A model generated the notes under the pieces. That model was not told the DNA's origin. It saw only the letters and a program-made list of their open reading frames with translations, and did not search any database. Shown piece after piece: positions 1 through 8,364 of a stretch of DNA of 64,000 nucleotides (positions within the stretch are counted from its first letter, which is position 1; every line of letters starts with the position of its first letter). Origin of the DNA: Actinomycetes bacterium (GTDB lineage Bacteria; Actinomycetota; Acidimicrobiia; Acidimicrobiales; Palsa-688); contig JAJYMB010000062.1 of assembly GCA_021787365.1 (NCBI GenBank), positions 59,134 through 123,133 on the forward strand, in the 5' to 3' direction. Both the position numbers and the translations under genes were made by a program.

Positions 1-1969
1 GGCCGTCAGGTGTGGCAGCCATCGCTACGACAGGCGCGGCCAGGTGCAGGCTGTTGGCCGACCCGTACCAGGTCGCATCGCCGAAGGCGAGGACGACCCC
101 ATTGCGACCGACCAGCCAATAGCCCCTACCGTCAGGCGTTGCCGCGATGGCGCTGACCTGACCTGCGATGGTGGTCCGAAGAGCATTGCCGTAGAAGCGC
201 GCAGCGCCGAACGCACGTACGGCGCCGGCCGAGGTCGCCACCCAGTAGCCGGCGGGGACGTTGGACGATGCCGTGGGCATAGTCGTCCCTGTGGTCGCGG
301 AGGGGACCGTGCTCGTGTCCTTCCACCGGGCCGTCGTGGTCGCAGCCGGGGCAGTCGAGGTCGCAGCCGGAGCAGTCGAGGTCGCAGCCGGAGCAGTCGA
401 GGTCGTTGCAGCAGCCGTGACTGGTGGCGAGGTGGTCGTGGGCGAGGTGGTCGTGGGCGAGGTGGTCGTGGGCGAGGTGGTCGTGGGCGAGGTGGTCGTG
501 GGCGAGGTGGTCGTGGGCGAGGTGGTCGTGGTCGTGGTCTGGGAGCCAGGCGGCGGTGAGGCGGCGGGAGCGCTCACAATCCGGAACCAATTGCTCGGTA
601 ACGACAGGTCAACGGCGAAGCCGGCCCCGCTGAGGTTGATCGAACGCTTCGTGCCGGTGATCGTGACCTCGAGCACCCGCCCGCCGAACTGGCCGAGGCC
701 GTTGCGCCGGTCGACCTGGACCGAGAAAATCTGCCCCAGGGAGGGAAAGCGCCGGGCCAGCATGGGTAGAGGCACCTCGGTGTTCCAGGAGTGCACCGGG
801 TTGGCCGGGACCAAGTCGCCGCGGTCGGCGACGGCCGGGAACAGCCCGCCGGCCGTGTACCCCCCGGTAGAGGCCGAGTACTCCGCCAGCGCCACGCTGC
901 CAGCCGGCCCGCAACTGCTGCCGGCGTCGCAGTAGAGGACCTGGCCGGCAGTAGCGTCCACGGCCGCATCGGTCGGGCTCGCGTACCTCCCGGGTAAGCC
1001 ACGATAGACCTGGCACGCGGCTGTGTCGCAGATCTGGCCTGACGACGCGACCATCGCCACCGCGTAACTACGAGCGGCCACAGCCTGGGCCTCGAGTGCC
1101 GCCTCTCCCCCTTCGTAGGCCCAGCTTGCCGGCGACTCGGCAGGCAGCACACCCCGCAGGTAGGCCTCCAAGCCGACGACATTGTCCGTCTGGCCGTCTG
1201 CCGACACCACTAGCACTCCGGGGTAGGTGCGCGGCCCCGTGCCAGCAAGACAGGCCTGCACCTCTGAACCGGCAACGCCCTCGGCAGGCGGGGGCCGGCC
1301 CGTCGCCGGCGCTCGGCCCACCGCCGGCGCCTGGCCCGTCGCCGGCGCTCGGCTGGCCAGTGTCACGGGGCCGGCGGTCCTGGCTACCTCCCGCCACGGG
1401 CCGGCACACCCCGAGGAGGCGTGAACGATCTCGGTCCCGTCGCGCCTAGTCACCTCGAACGCGCGTGCCGTCGCCGGCACTCCCCCGGGCCAACTGGCTA
1501 CGAGCCCACCGCCGGCCAGGCCGGCCGCCACCGTGCTACGCCCATTCAGCTCGGCAAGGTGGACCTTGATGTCGGGCTCGGGCGAGGGCAACCTCCCGAG
1601 GGTCGTGCCACCGTAGTAGTGAGCAAGGATCTGCTTGTAGCTCCAGCCGTACTCCGACGCGTACCCGAATGCGCCCCACTGGCCCATCCCCACGCCATGG
1701 CCGTCACCGAACCCGGAGATCGCGACCTCCCCGGTCCGCCAAGCCGCCGCCCTGCTGGTAGCCCGGTGCCCGGTTACTCCCCGCTGGCGGATCGGCGCCG
1801 TTTTATCATGACGGGCGGCTCGGGCGACGAGCACCTCGCCTTCAGTAGGCGGAGCGCTAATAGCGACCTGGGCGCCCGCAAGAGAAAGGAGCACAACCGC
1901 CGCGCCAAGTGCCCGGCGGGTACCAGGCTTTCGTAAGTGAAATGATCCCTGCCTGACTTTTCTCAACAA
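1..1969 (-). CDS. SpoIID/LytB-domain secreted protein with C-terminal propeller-type repeats (3' end outside window)
   Basis: The reading frame is open from a TTG start at 1969 (or the adjacent TTG at 1966) to the window edge, so the C terminus is missing. A GGAG motif at 1978-1975 sits 5-8 nt before these starts. The N terminus has basic residues followed by the hydrophobic run LGAAVVLLSLAGAQ, a signal peptide. GHGVGMGQWGAFGYA is the SpoIID/LytB signature, followed by GWSYKQILAHYYGGT. SpoIID proteins are amidase enhancers or peptidoglycan glycan-strand hydrolases; outside spore formers the domain occurs in secreted wall-associated proteins. After it come a Thr/Pro/Ala linker encoded by tandem repeats, then GYWVATSAGAVRAFGAARFYG and GYWLVGRNGVVLAFGDATWYG, two blades of the repeat also seen in the protease and the 951-residue protein nearby. 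Role in wall remodelling is inferred. Confidence 0.8.
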   Translation of the reverse strand, partial: MLRKVRQGSFHLRKPGTRRALGAAVVLLSLAGAQVAISAPPTEGEVLVARAARHDKTAPIRQRGVTGHRATSRAAAWRTGEVAISGFGDGHGVGMGQWGAFGYASEYGWSYKQILAHYYGGTTLGRLPSPEPDIKVHLAELNGRSTVAAGLAGGGLVASWPGGVPATARAFEVTRRDGTEIVHASSGCAGPWREVARTAGPVTLASRAPATGQAPAVGRAPATGRPPPAEGVAGSEVQACLAGTGPRTYPGVLVVSADGQTDNVVGLEAYLRGVLPAESPASWAYEGGEAALEAQAVAARSYAVAMVASSGQICDTAACQVYRGLPGRYASPTDAAVDATAGQVLYCDAGSSCGPAGSVALAEYSASTGGYTAGGLFPAVADRGDLVPANPVHSWNTEVPLPMLARRFPSLGQIFSVQVDRRNGLGQFGGRVLEVTITGTKRSINLSGAGFAVDLSLPSNWFRIVSAPAASPPPGSQTTTTTTSPTTTSPTTTSPTTTSPTTTSPTTTSPTTTSPPVTAAATTSTAPAATSTAPAATSTAPAATTTARWKDTSTVPSATTGTTMPTASSNVPAGYWVATSAGAVRAFGAARFYGNALRTTIAGQVSAIAATPDGRGYWLVGRNGVVLAFGDATWYGSANSLHLAAPVVAMAATPDG
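351..405. repeat. 21-bp tandem repeat, about 2.6 copies
   Basis: The unit begins GCAGTCGAGGTCGCAGCCGG and repeats at 351, 372 and 393. In the minus-strand coding frame it gives a Ser-Thr-Ala-Pro-Ala-Ala-Thr linker in the SpoIID-domain protein. Confidence 0.85.
426..530. repeat. 15-bp tandem repeat, 7 exact copies
   Basis: The unit GGCGAGGTGGTCGTG is repeated seven times without change. It encodes a PTTTS linker on the minus strand between the SpoIID domain and the propeller-type repeats. Being 15 bp long, it can change copy number without changing frame. Confidence 0.9.
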
Positions 1970-2284
1970 CTGCTCTCCAGGAGGTCGGTCCCGTGCACGC
2001 TTGCCTCCCAGATGTTCTCGGCACGGCCCGCGCCGTAATTGACCAGAACCGGCGCCGCCAATGGCCAGTGGCCCACATGTAGTGGCGATGTCTACTCAGT
2101 TACCACATATTGTGGCGGGAAGACAAGCATTAACCCGCTTTCTGGGTGCGAATTCGCCTACTGGGCGCGCTATCCGTTGCAATAAGGCCGAGGAGCGCGC
2201 CGAGAAGAGGGATTGCACCCGGGAACGAGGCGCGGGCGGGGGCGGCGGCCGCGGCTCGCCGGCGGCCCTGCTCAGGAAGCTTGC
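1970..2284. other. Intergenic region upstream of the SpoIID-domain gene
   Basis: No convincing gene lies between the protease stop and the SpoIID-domain start. The stretch from about 2085 to 2190 is less GC-rich than its surroundings and carries two similar dyads (2073-2085 and 2103-2115). A short direct repeat, TTGCTCAGGAAGC-like, spans about 2268-2293 at the end of the protease gene. Confidence 0.6.
2073..2115. promoter_or_regulatory. Paired inverted repeats, candidate operator
   Basis: CCACATGTAGTGG (2073-2085) and CCACATATTGTGG (2103-2115) are related imperfect or perfect dyads whose centres lie 30 bp apart, about three helical turns. They sit 104-146 bp upstream of the SpoIID-domain start. 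The regulator is unknown. Confidence 0.35.
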
Positions 2285-4492
2285 TCAGGAAGCTATAGCC
2301 ACGATCGGGCTCGAAGGCGTGCCGGCGTTTGTACGGAGGCCCGGGGTGGCCGAGCCGAACGCCCACACCCCGCCCTTGGCCCCGGCCAGCCAGTAGCCGA
2401 GGCCGCCCGGTGCCAGGGCCATGCCGACCACGGCTTGCCCGGGCTTCAACTTCGCTGCTCCACCGAAGTAACGGGCGTCGCCGAAGGCAAAGACGCCGCC
2501 GTCCTTGCCGACCAGCCAGTAACCGCGGCCGTCAACCGTGCCGACCACGGCAACGACCGGCTGCGCAAGGTGCAGGGCGCTGGCGGAACCGAAATTACGC
2601 GCATCGCCAAAGGCCAAGACTTGGCCCTTGGTGGTCACCAGCCAGTAACCGCGCCCGTCGGGGGTGGCCGCCATCCCTGCGACCGGGGCGCGGGGCCGGG
2701 CGTTCGCCCCGTAGGCCCGGGCGTCACCGAAGGCGAAGACTTGGCCCTTGGTGGTCACCAGCCAGTAACCGCGCCCGTCGGGGGTGGCCGCCATCCCTGC
2801 GACCGGAGCCGGGAGCCGGGTGCCGGCTTTGCCGCCGAAATAGCGTGCCCCGCGGCCGAGGGCGAAGACGCCCCCGTCAGCCGAGGCCAGCCAGTACCCG
2901 AGCCCGTCGGGCGCCTCCACCGCCGCCACCACCGGTGCAGCGAGATGGCGGACCTTGGGCGAGCCTTCCGGCGCAACCACGCCGGCGCTGTAGACGGCCC
3001 CGTTGGTTCCTACCAACTGGTACCCGTCGAGCGCTCGAGGCACGTCGCCGGCCTTGGCAGCCTGCACGGCGGCACCGACGTCGAGGAAGCCGCCGGCGAT
3101 GGCCGAACCGCCTGGCGCCAGGGGTGTCGCCGTGCCGAGCAGCAAGGTGGCCACCTGTGGGCCGGTGAGGGAGGGGTCGGCCGCCATGACCAGGGCAGCG
3201 GCCGCGGCAACATGAGGGGCCGCGAAGGACGTGCCGCTTTCCACCGCATAGTTGCCGTCGTACCACGTCGATAGCACGTTTATGCCCGGAGCGGCGATGT
3301 TGGCGTCGCTGCCGTAGTCGGAGAAGTCGAGGTACGGGCCGCCGTTCACGGGGTCGACAACCCCCTGGTCGGTGCTGGCCGCAACCGACAGGACGCCTGG
3401 GTAATCGGCGGGGTAAACGGGGCTGGCGGAGTCGTAGTTGCCTGCCGCTGCCACTACGACAACCCCATGGGCGATGGCGTACTCGACCGCAGCTTCCTGG
3501 TCCGGGTTGGGGCCGCACGCCGTCGGGTTGACGTTGCAGGGGGCGTTGGTGGAGGACAGGTTGATCACCCTTGCCCCCATGTTGACGGCGTCATAGATGC
3601 CCGTTGCCTCGTCCATGGTGTTGCCGTTGCCGGAGTCGTCGAGGACTTTGATGTCGATGACCTTCGTGTTCCAGCCGAGGCCGGCGATCCCGATGCCGTC
3701 GTTGGTAGCCGCGGCAATGAGGCCGCTCACAAAGGTGCCGTGCCCGTTGGCGTCGTAGGGGTTCTTGCAGAGCGGCCGGTCGCGGGCACATACGTCCGGG
3801 CCGACGATGACCTTGTGGCGGAGCTGCACCTGGGTCGGGTCGACACCGGTGTCCAAGACGGCCACCTTGATGTGGCTACTGCCCTTGGTCACCGCCCAGG
3901 CCTCCGGTGCGCCGATCGCCCAGAAGTCCGTTTGGCCGTTGGGGTGGACGATCGTCATGCCTGCGCCGAGGGGAGGATCCTCGACCACAACGGGCTTGGA
4001 CGGCCCGCAACTGGCGTCGTAGCAGGGGTTGTTGGGGACCACGCCGGCACCCGCCGGGCCGTTATGGCCCTCGACCGCCGCGCCCGCCCGGTGGCCCAGC
4101 CCGCCGGCGCCGCCCCCACCAGGACCCGTTGGGACCACTGCCAACTGCACGGGGGCGACCGGCGAAACGTAGCTCACCCCGTGCCTGGACGGCAGCTCGC
4201 TGGCAACCGCCGCAGCCTCGAGCAGCGGGAGCCGTGTCACCCAGCGCCGACCGGGCAAGAGCTGCGGAGGAGCACCGGGGAGGCCGGCGAGGACGGACGC
4301 GGGGTGGGCCTCGGCGGACGCATCGAGCTGGACCACGAGCTGCTCGGTAGCCACACGGAAGGAGGTCGCTGCTGCTGGTGCCGGTGCCGCGAACAGCATG
4401 GACAACCCGACGGCACCTGACACGCCCGCCCCCGCCAGCGACGCGCGAACAGCCCTCCGTCTCACGGCAGCAAGTAACCACCTCTCCCACAT
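2285..4492 (-). CDS. Secreted S8 family (subtilisin-like) serine protease with C-terminal propeller-type repeats
   Basis: The frame stays open upstream to 4621, but the ATG at 4492 directly precedes MWERWLLAAVRRRAVR and a long hydrophobic Ala/Gly segment that reads as a signal peptide. Numbering from 4621, the catalytic residues are visible: Asp257 in VAVLDTGVD, His294 in NGHGTFVSG, the oxyanion Asn395 in AAAGNYD and the nucleophile Ser465 in SGTSFAAPHVAA. A pro-region with a Gly-rich linker precedes the catalytic domain. The last roughly 240 residues hold six GYWL-type repeats of about 40 residues, ending in PIVAIAS. The enzyme is expected to act outside the cell; the repeats may anchor it or bind a ligand, which is inference. 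It is followed on the same strand by the SpoIID-domain gene. Confidence 0.92.
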   Translation of the reverse strand: MWERWLLAAVRRRAVRASLAGAGVSGAVGLSMLFAAPAPAAATSFRVATEQLVVQLDASAEAHPASVLAGLPGAPPQLLPGRRWVTRLPLLEAAAVASELPSRHGVSYVSPVAPVQLAVVPTGPGGGGAGGLGHRAGAAVEGHNGPAGAGVVPNNPCYDASCGPSKPVVVEDPPLGAGMTIVHPNGQTDFWAIGAPEAWAVTKGSSHIKVAVLDTGVDPTQVQLRHKVIVGPDVCARDRPLCKNPYDANGHGTFVSGLIAAATNDGIGIAGLGWNTKVIDIKVLDDSGNGNTMDEATGIYDAVNMGARVINLSSTNAPCNVNPTACGPNPDQEAAVEYAIAHGVVVVAAAGNYDSASPVYPADYPGVLSVAASTDQGVVDPVNGGPYLDFSDYGSDANIAAPGINVLSTWYDGNYAVESGTSFAAPHVAAAAALVMAADPSLTGPQVATLLLGTATPLAPGGSAIAGGFLDVGAAVQAAKAGDVPRALDGYQLVGTNGAVYSAGVVAPEGSPKVRHLAAPVVAAVEAPDGLGYWLASADGGVFALGRGARYFGGKAGTRLPAPVAGMAATPDGRGYWLVTTKGQVFAFGDARAYGANARPRAPVAGMAATPDGRGYWLVTTKGQVLAFGDARNFGSASALHLAQPVVAVVGTVDGRGYWLVGKDGGVFAFGDARYFGGAAKLKPGQAVVGMALAPGGLGYWLAGAKGGVWAFGSATPGLRTNAGTPSSPIVAIAS
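2616..2806. repeat. Two identical 71-bp segments in the protease gene, 120 bp apart
   Basis: 2616-2686 and 2736-2806 are identical, with a 120-bp (40-codon) period. They encode adjacent repeat blades, which implies recent duplication or gene conversion. Confidence 0.85.
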
Positions 4493-4648
4493 CCGGCACC
4501 GCACTCCCCGCCCCCCAGCCTGTGAGCGCCGAGGCGAGACCGTGTGCTGCCAGCCAGTCTGCTCGCTGAAACCTGGCACGGCAAAGCGCTGCCAAAAAGC
4601 CCCGGCAGCGGACAGGGGCATGTGAGCCCTACTGGTGCTGGCGCCGCA

Positions 4649-5311
4649 CTAGCCGTGCCGTAGGCGCCCGAGCAGGCGCGCCCGCGCGAGCTGGGCGCGC
4701 GAACGGGCCCGCTCGGAAAGTGTCGCAGCCGGCACTTGGACGACGGCGATCCCACGTGCCGCCGCCGGGCCGTAGAGGCCGGTCGTCGAGGGCTCGATGC
4801 CCGGAGCGAGCGGGGGGTACTGCTCGGTCTCCTCGACCGAGATGGCCCCCAGAGGCACTTTGTAGCGCTCGTGGAGGCGCCGAGCAGCATCTTCGCTGTC
4901 CACGACGCACTCGCTCGCCGCCGTTGTCAAGGCCCACAAACAAGGCGCCATCACCTCGGGGTCCTCCCCGACCACGAGGGTCGCCCGCCGGAACTTGCGC
5001 ATCGCCATCGCGAGGCCGGTTGCGGTGGCCAGCTGCTGGGGGCCGCGTAGGTCGGTGAAGGGGGCACCTTTTTGGACGACGAGGACCACCGCGGACGGTC
5101 CACCGTAGTGGCGGCGCACCTGGAGCAGCCGCCGGCCGGCGAGCGGGCCGGCGACGGGCACAGCCAAGTCGGCAGCGCCGGTGCGGTACGAAACGACCCT
5201 CACGCTGTAGCCCTCGTCCCACGCGCGCCTGACGGCAGCCAGGGTGGCGGCAGTAGCGGGGCCGGGCAGGGGCGGGTAGCTCCCCACGACCACCACGTCG
5301 CACACCGGCAC
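4649..5311 (-). CDS. Hypothetical protein next to glycosyltransferases
   Basis: A 220-residue protein starting at GTG 5311, divergent from the glycosyltransferase at 5366. It begins with a beta-strand-like run, CDVVVVGSYPPLPGPATAATL, then alternates strand- and helix-like stretches (TLVVGEDPEVMAPC, CVVDSEDAARRLHERY). This resembles the N-terminal Rossmann-like half of a GT-B glycosyltransferase without the EX7E nucleotide-sugar half. I do not recognise a family. The start avoids overlap with the divergent gene, and the position suggests a role in the same polysaccharide cluster. It could be a remnant of a larger transferase. Confidence 0.6.
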   Translation of the reverse strand: MPVCDVVVVGSYPPLPGPATAATLAAVRRAWDEGYSVRVVSYRTGAADLAVPVAGPLAGRRLLQVRRHYGGPSAVVLVVQKGAPFTDLRGPQQLATATGLAMAMRKFRRATLVVGEDPEVMAPCLWALTTAASECVVDSEDAARRLHERYKVPLGAISVEETEQYPPLAPGIEPSTTGLYGPAAARGIAVVQVPAATLSERARSRAQLARARLLGRLRHG

Positions 5312-5365
5312 CAGGCGAACTTAGCAGTCACGCCCACCCCGCCGGCTCGGGTATCCTCGCCCGCT

Positions 5366-7027
5366 GTGGACGGCCGGGGCCAAGGTGTGATCTTCGACCT
5401 GGTGGCTGCGCAGAGCCCGAGTTACCGCGGTCGAGGCATCGCCCGCTACAGCTCTGATTTCGTGCGGGCCATGGTCGCCCACCACCCCGACCTCGTAGCC
5501 GCTGTCGTGCTGCACCCCGAGCTCGAGCCACCCGAAGGCCTGGAGGACTTGGCCGAATGGCTGACCTCGGCACCGCCTTGGGGTACCGCCTCGGTCCTTC
5601 ACATCTCATCGGCCTTCGAGCCAGAGGTGCCGGTCCGCACGTTTTGGCCGCGGGAAGCCGCGGCCCACGGGTTGCTCACTGCGGTCACTCTGTACGACTT
5701 GATCCCCGAGCTGTTCCCGGGCTGGTACCTGGAGGACCCCGGTTTGCGCCGGCGCTGGCGGTGCTGCCGGGAAGTCGTGCGGGTAGCCGACCACGTCTTC
5801 ACGCTGTCGGAGTCGGCGCGCCGGGATGCCATCGGGGTGCTCGGCCTCCCGAGCGAACGGGTCACTGTCATAGGCAATGCGCCTGCCCCGTCGTTCCGCC
5901 CGGCCGAATCGCACCAGGCGGCGTTCGAGATAGCCAAGGCCGGGGTGGAGGATCTGGAGGAGGGCTTCATCGTCTACCTCGGGGCGTTCAACCCGAGGAA
6001 AAATGTTGACGGGCTGGTCAAGGCCTACGCATCCCTGCCTCGCGACCTGATCGAGGCGCACCAGCTCGTGGTGGTTGGCGAGGCACCTCCGCTTACGCGC
6101 AACCACTACCTGGTCATGGCCAAGGAACTCGGCATCGACGGCCGCCTGCTCATACCAGGCTTCGTACCCGACACAACCCTGGTGAGCCTCTACCAGTCGG
6201 CTGCACTCTCGGTCTACCCGTCTCTCTACGAAGGCTTCGGCCTACCGCTGGTCGAGTCGATGGCCTGCGGTGCACCGACCATCGGCGGCGACAACTCCTC
6301 CCTCGTCGAGATCCTCCCCCGTGAGGCGCGCTTCGAGGCCGAGGACCCCGGCGCCATCGCGGAAGCGATCACGAAGGCCTTCACCGACGACGCTTTTCGC
6401 GCCCGCCTCCTCGCCCTGACCAAGCGTGAGCCTCCCACCTGGGCCGAGGTCGCCGACCGAGCGGCGGGGGTGTTCGAAGAGATGGTCCACGGGGCGTCCA
6501 GGCGCCCACGCCGCTGGCGGGCCCGGCCCCAGCTGGCCCTGGTCGGGCTGCCCGATGACCTGGCGTCCGCCTTGGCCACACTGGCAAGCTGCGATAGCTT
6601 CGCACTGCCCGCCGGCGACGACAGTGAAGCGGGGACCAGCGCCGAGCCAATGGGCGCGCCGGACGGCGCCCTAGGTAGGACTGGCGGCGACACCGGCCCA
6701 GCCCTGGCAGGGCTCTTGCCCTGGCGCACCTTCGACAAGCTCGACCCCTGGCGGGGAGGCTACGACGCCGTCGTGCTACGGCCCGCCGGCCTCGAGGGGG
6801 AGGGCCTGAAAGCATTGGAACGGCTTGCGGCAACTCGTCACACCCGTATCGTCGCCCTGACCAGCGACACCCGCCAAAAGAACGAACAACGCGCGCTTTC
6901 CAAGTTGAGGCGGGCTGGAGCCGAAGTGCTGGAAGCCGGCGGCCCTCCTGCCGAGACGGCCCGGATGGTGGCCGAAGCCATAGCCAAAAGCCCGAGCCTG
7001 GCCGCGAGGCGGGCCCGCCCCGAGTGA
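5366..7027 (+). CDS. GT4-type glycosyltransferase with an extra C-terminal domain
   Basis: A GT-B retaining glycosyltransferase. GAFNPRKNVDGLVKAY and SLYEGFGLPLVESMACGAPT are the hallmark C-terminal nucleotide-sugar-binding segments, the latter holding the EX7E pair. The frame is open back to 5072, but that stretch overlaps the divergent gene and reads as non-coding, so GTG 5366 (VDGRGQGVIFDLV) is chosen, giving 553 residues. The first roughly 370 residues complete the GT-B fold. The last roughly 170 (after RRPRRWRARPQLALVGLP) look like a small alpha/beta domain I do not recognise. The next glycosyltransferase starts 31 nt downstream, suggesting one transcript. Donor and acceptor sugars cannot be read from sequence. 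Confidence 0.85.
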   Translation: MDGRGQGVIFDLVAAQSPSYRGRGIARYSSDFVRAMVAHHPDLVAAVVLHPELEPPEGLEDLAEWLTSAPPWGTASVLHISSAFEPEVPVRTFWPREAAAHGLLTAVTLYDLIPELFPGWYLEDPGLRRRWRCCREVVRVADHVFTLSESARRDAIGVLGLPSERVTVIGNAPAPSFRPAESHQAAFEIAKAGVEDLEEGFIVYLGAFNPRKNVDGLVKAYASLPRDLIEAHQLVVVGEAPPLTRNHYLVMAKELGIDGRLLIPGFVPDTTLVSLYQSAALSVYPSLYEGFGLPLVESMACGAPTIGGDNSSLVEILPREARFEAEDPGAIAEAITKAFTDDAFRARLLALTKREPPTWAEVADRAAGVFEEMVHGASRRPRRWRARPQLALVGLPDDLASALATLASCDSFALPAGDDSEAGTSAEPMGAPDGALGRTGGDTGPALAGLLPWRTFDKLDPWRGGYDAVVLRPAGLEGEGLKALERLAATRHTRIVALTSDTRQKNEQRALSKLRRAGAEVLEAGGPPAETARMVAEAIAKSPSLAARRARPE

Positions 7028-7058
7028 CCCAGGCGGCGGCCAGGGGGGACGGCCGAAT

Positions 7059-8255
7059 TTGAGCACGAGCGTCGTCGTCGTCAGCTACCGGCCGGCCGGC
7101 TGGCTGGAGCCCTGCCTGCGCTCCGTATCGGGCCAAGCCGACCAAGTGATCCTCGTGGACAACGGTTCGGAGGGCTCCAGGGCGTCCGAGATCGGGCGAG
7201 CGGCAGGTGCGGTGGTACTGCGCTCCCCCGTCAACCTCGGCTTCGCACCCGCGGTCAACGCCGGCACCCTGCTGGCCAAGGGCGACCTGCTCGCCCTCTT
7301 GAACGACGACGCGGTCGCCTCCCCGGGCTGGCTCGCCTCCACAGAGCAAGCCCTCGCAGACCCATCGGTGGCGGCTGTGGGCCCCAAGATCGTGTTCTCC
7401 ACCCTCTACCGGGAGGTCACCCTTCCCGACGCCGAATGGAGGGCGCCGGGTGACACGAGGCCTCTCGGCCGGCAAGTGAGGACGGTCCTGGTAGGCGGCC
7501 ACAACGTCCTCGCCGCGGCCACGGGGCCAGGCCTCCACCGCCTGGAAACCGACGGGAGCGGTGACAAGTGGCGTTGGACCGCGGGGCCGCGCCCCTGGTA
7601 CGTCCCCCTGCCCGAAGGGGACGAAGGCGCCGATGTCCTGGTGAACGGTGAAGCCCCTCCCCTCGGGCCGGTGGTGAGGCTCGTGAACAGCACCGGAGCG
7701 TGGCTCGACCGGCGAGGCTACGCAGGCGACATAGGCTCGGGCGCCCCCGACGACGGACGCTTCGACAAGCCCGCAGATCGCTTTGCCCTCTCGGGGGCGG
7801 CTTGGGTTACCCGCCTGGGCACCTGGCGCCGCCTGGGCCCTTTCGCTGCACGCTATTTCGCTTATTACGAAGATATCGATTGGTGTTGGCGGGCCAGGCT
7901 CGCCGGCATGCGGCTCGTCTACGACCCGGCGGCATCCATCGAGCACCGCGGCTCGGCCAGTTCTGGCGGCGAGCATGTCGCAGGGGTCCGGGTCATGGCC
8001 GAGCGCAACCGCACCCTCACCATGGTCCGTAACGGCCCGTCGGGCCTGGTGGTAACGGCCCTGCGCGACCGGTGGCGCAACGGGCCAGACGAGGGAGTCC
8101 GGGCCGGCATCTGGCAGCTGCTCCCTTGGGCCGTCGCGACACGGGTGGCCATGTCGCCGCGCTGGGCCATGCGGCCCGACGACGTCTGGCGTGCCTGGGC
8201 GGGGCGTGACGCGAGTTGGCCAGAGGAGCCCGCAGGGCCGAAGGCCTTCGTCTGA
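7059..8255 (+). CDS. GT2 family glycosyltransferase
   Basis: A 398-residue GT-A enzyme starting at TTG 7059, behind a purine-rich AGGGGGGAC stretch. The N terminus SVVVVSYRPAGWLEPCL, then VILVDNGSEG and LLALLNDDAVASPGWL with the Asp-rich metal/nucleotide site, are typical of rhamnosyl- and galactofuranosyl-type GT2 enzymes. YYEDIDWCWRARLAG is the catalytic-base segment (ED-W). A roughly 100-residue insertion lies between the two halves. It follows the GT4 gene closely. It probably extends a surface glycan from the cytoplasmic face; the acceptor is unknown. Confidence 0.88.
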   Translation: MSTSVVVVSYRPAGWLEPCLRSVSGQADQVILVDNGSEGSRASEIGRAAGAVVLRSPVNLGFAPAVNAGTLLAKGDLLALLNDDAVASPGWLASTEQALADPSVAAVGPKIVFSTLYREVTLPDAEWRAPGDTRPLGRQVRTVLVGGHNVLAAATGPGLHRLETDGSGDKWRWTAGPRPWYVPLPEGDEGADVLVNGEAPPLGPVVRLVNSTGAWLDRRGYAGDIGSGAPDDGRFDKPADRFALSGAAWVTRLGTWRRLGPFAARYFAYYEDIDWCWRARLAGMRLVYDPAASIEHRGSASSGGEHVAGVRVMAERNRTLTMVRNGPSGLVVTALRDRWRNGPDEGVRAGIWQLLPWAVATRVAMSPRWAMRPDDVWRAWAGRDASWPEEPAGPKAFV

Positions 8256-8364
8256 CCCGAACGCACTGGTGCGCCGGGCGCTCTCCCGAGCCGGGCGATC
8301 AGGGTCTTCTGATGGGCGCCGAGCCAGGCGGGGTAGCCCGCCGACCAGACGGCGCGCCCGTGCG

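Noticed and set aside
132..590. A frame with a His-Asp repeat (DHDHLAHDHLA) that could look like a metal-binding protein
   Set aside because: It is the out-of-frame reading of the Thr/Pro linker repeats of the SpoIID-domain protein.
2073..2115. NrdR boxes
   Set aside because: The dyads are shorter than the 16-bp NrdR consensus and no ribonucleotide reductase gene is nearby.
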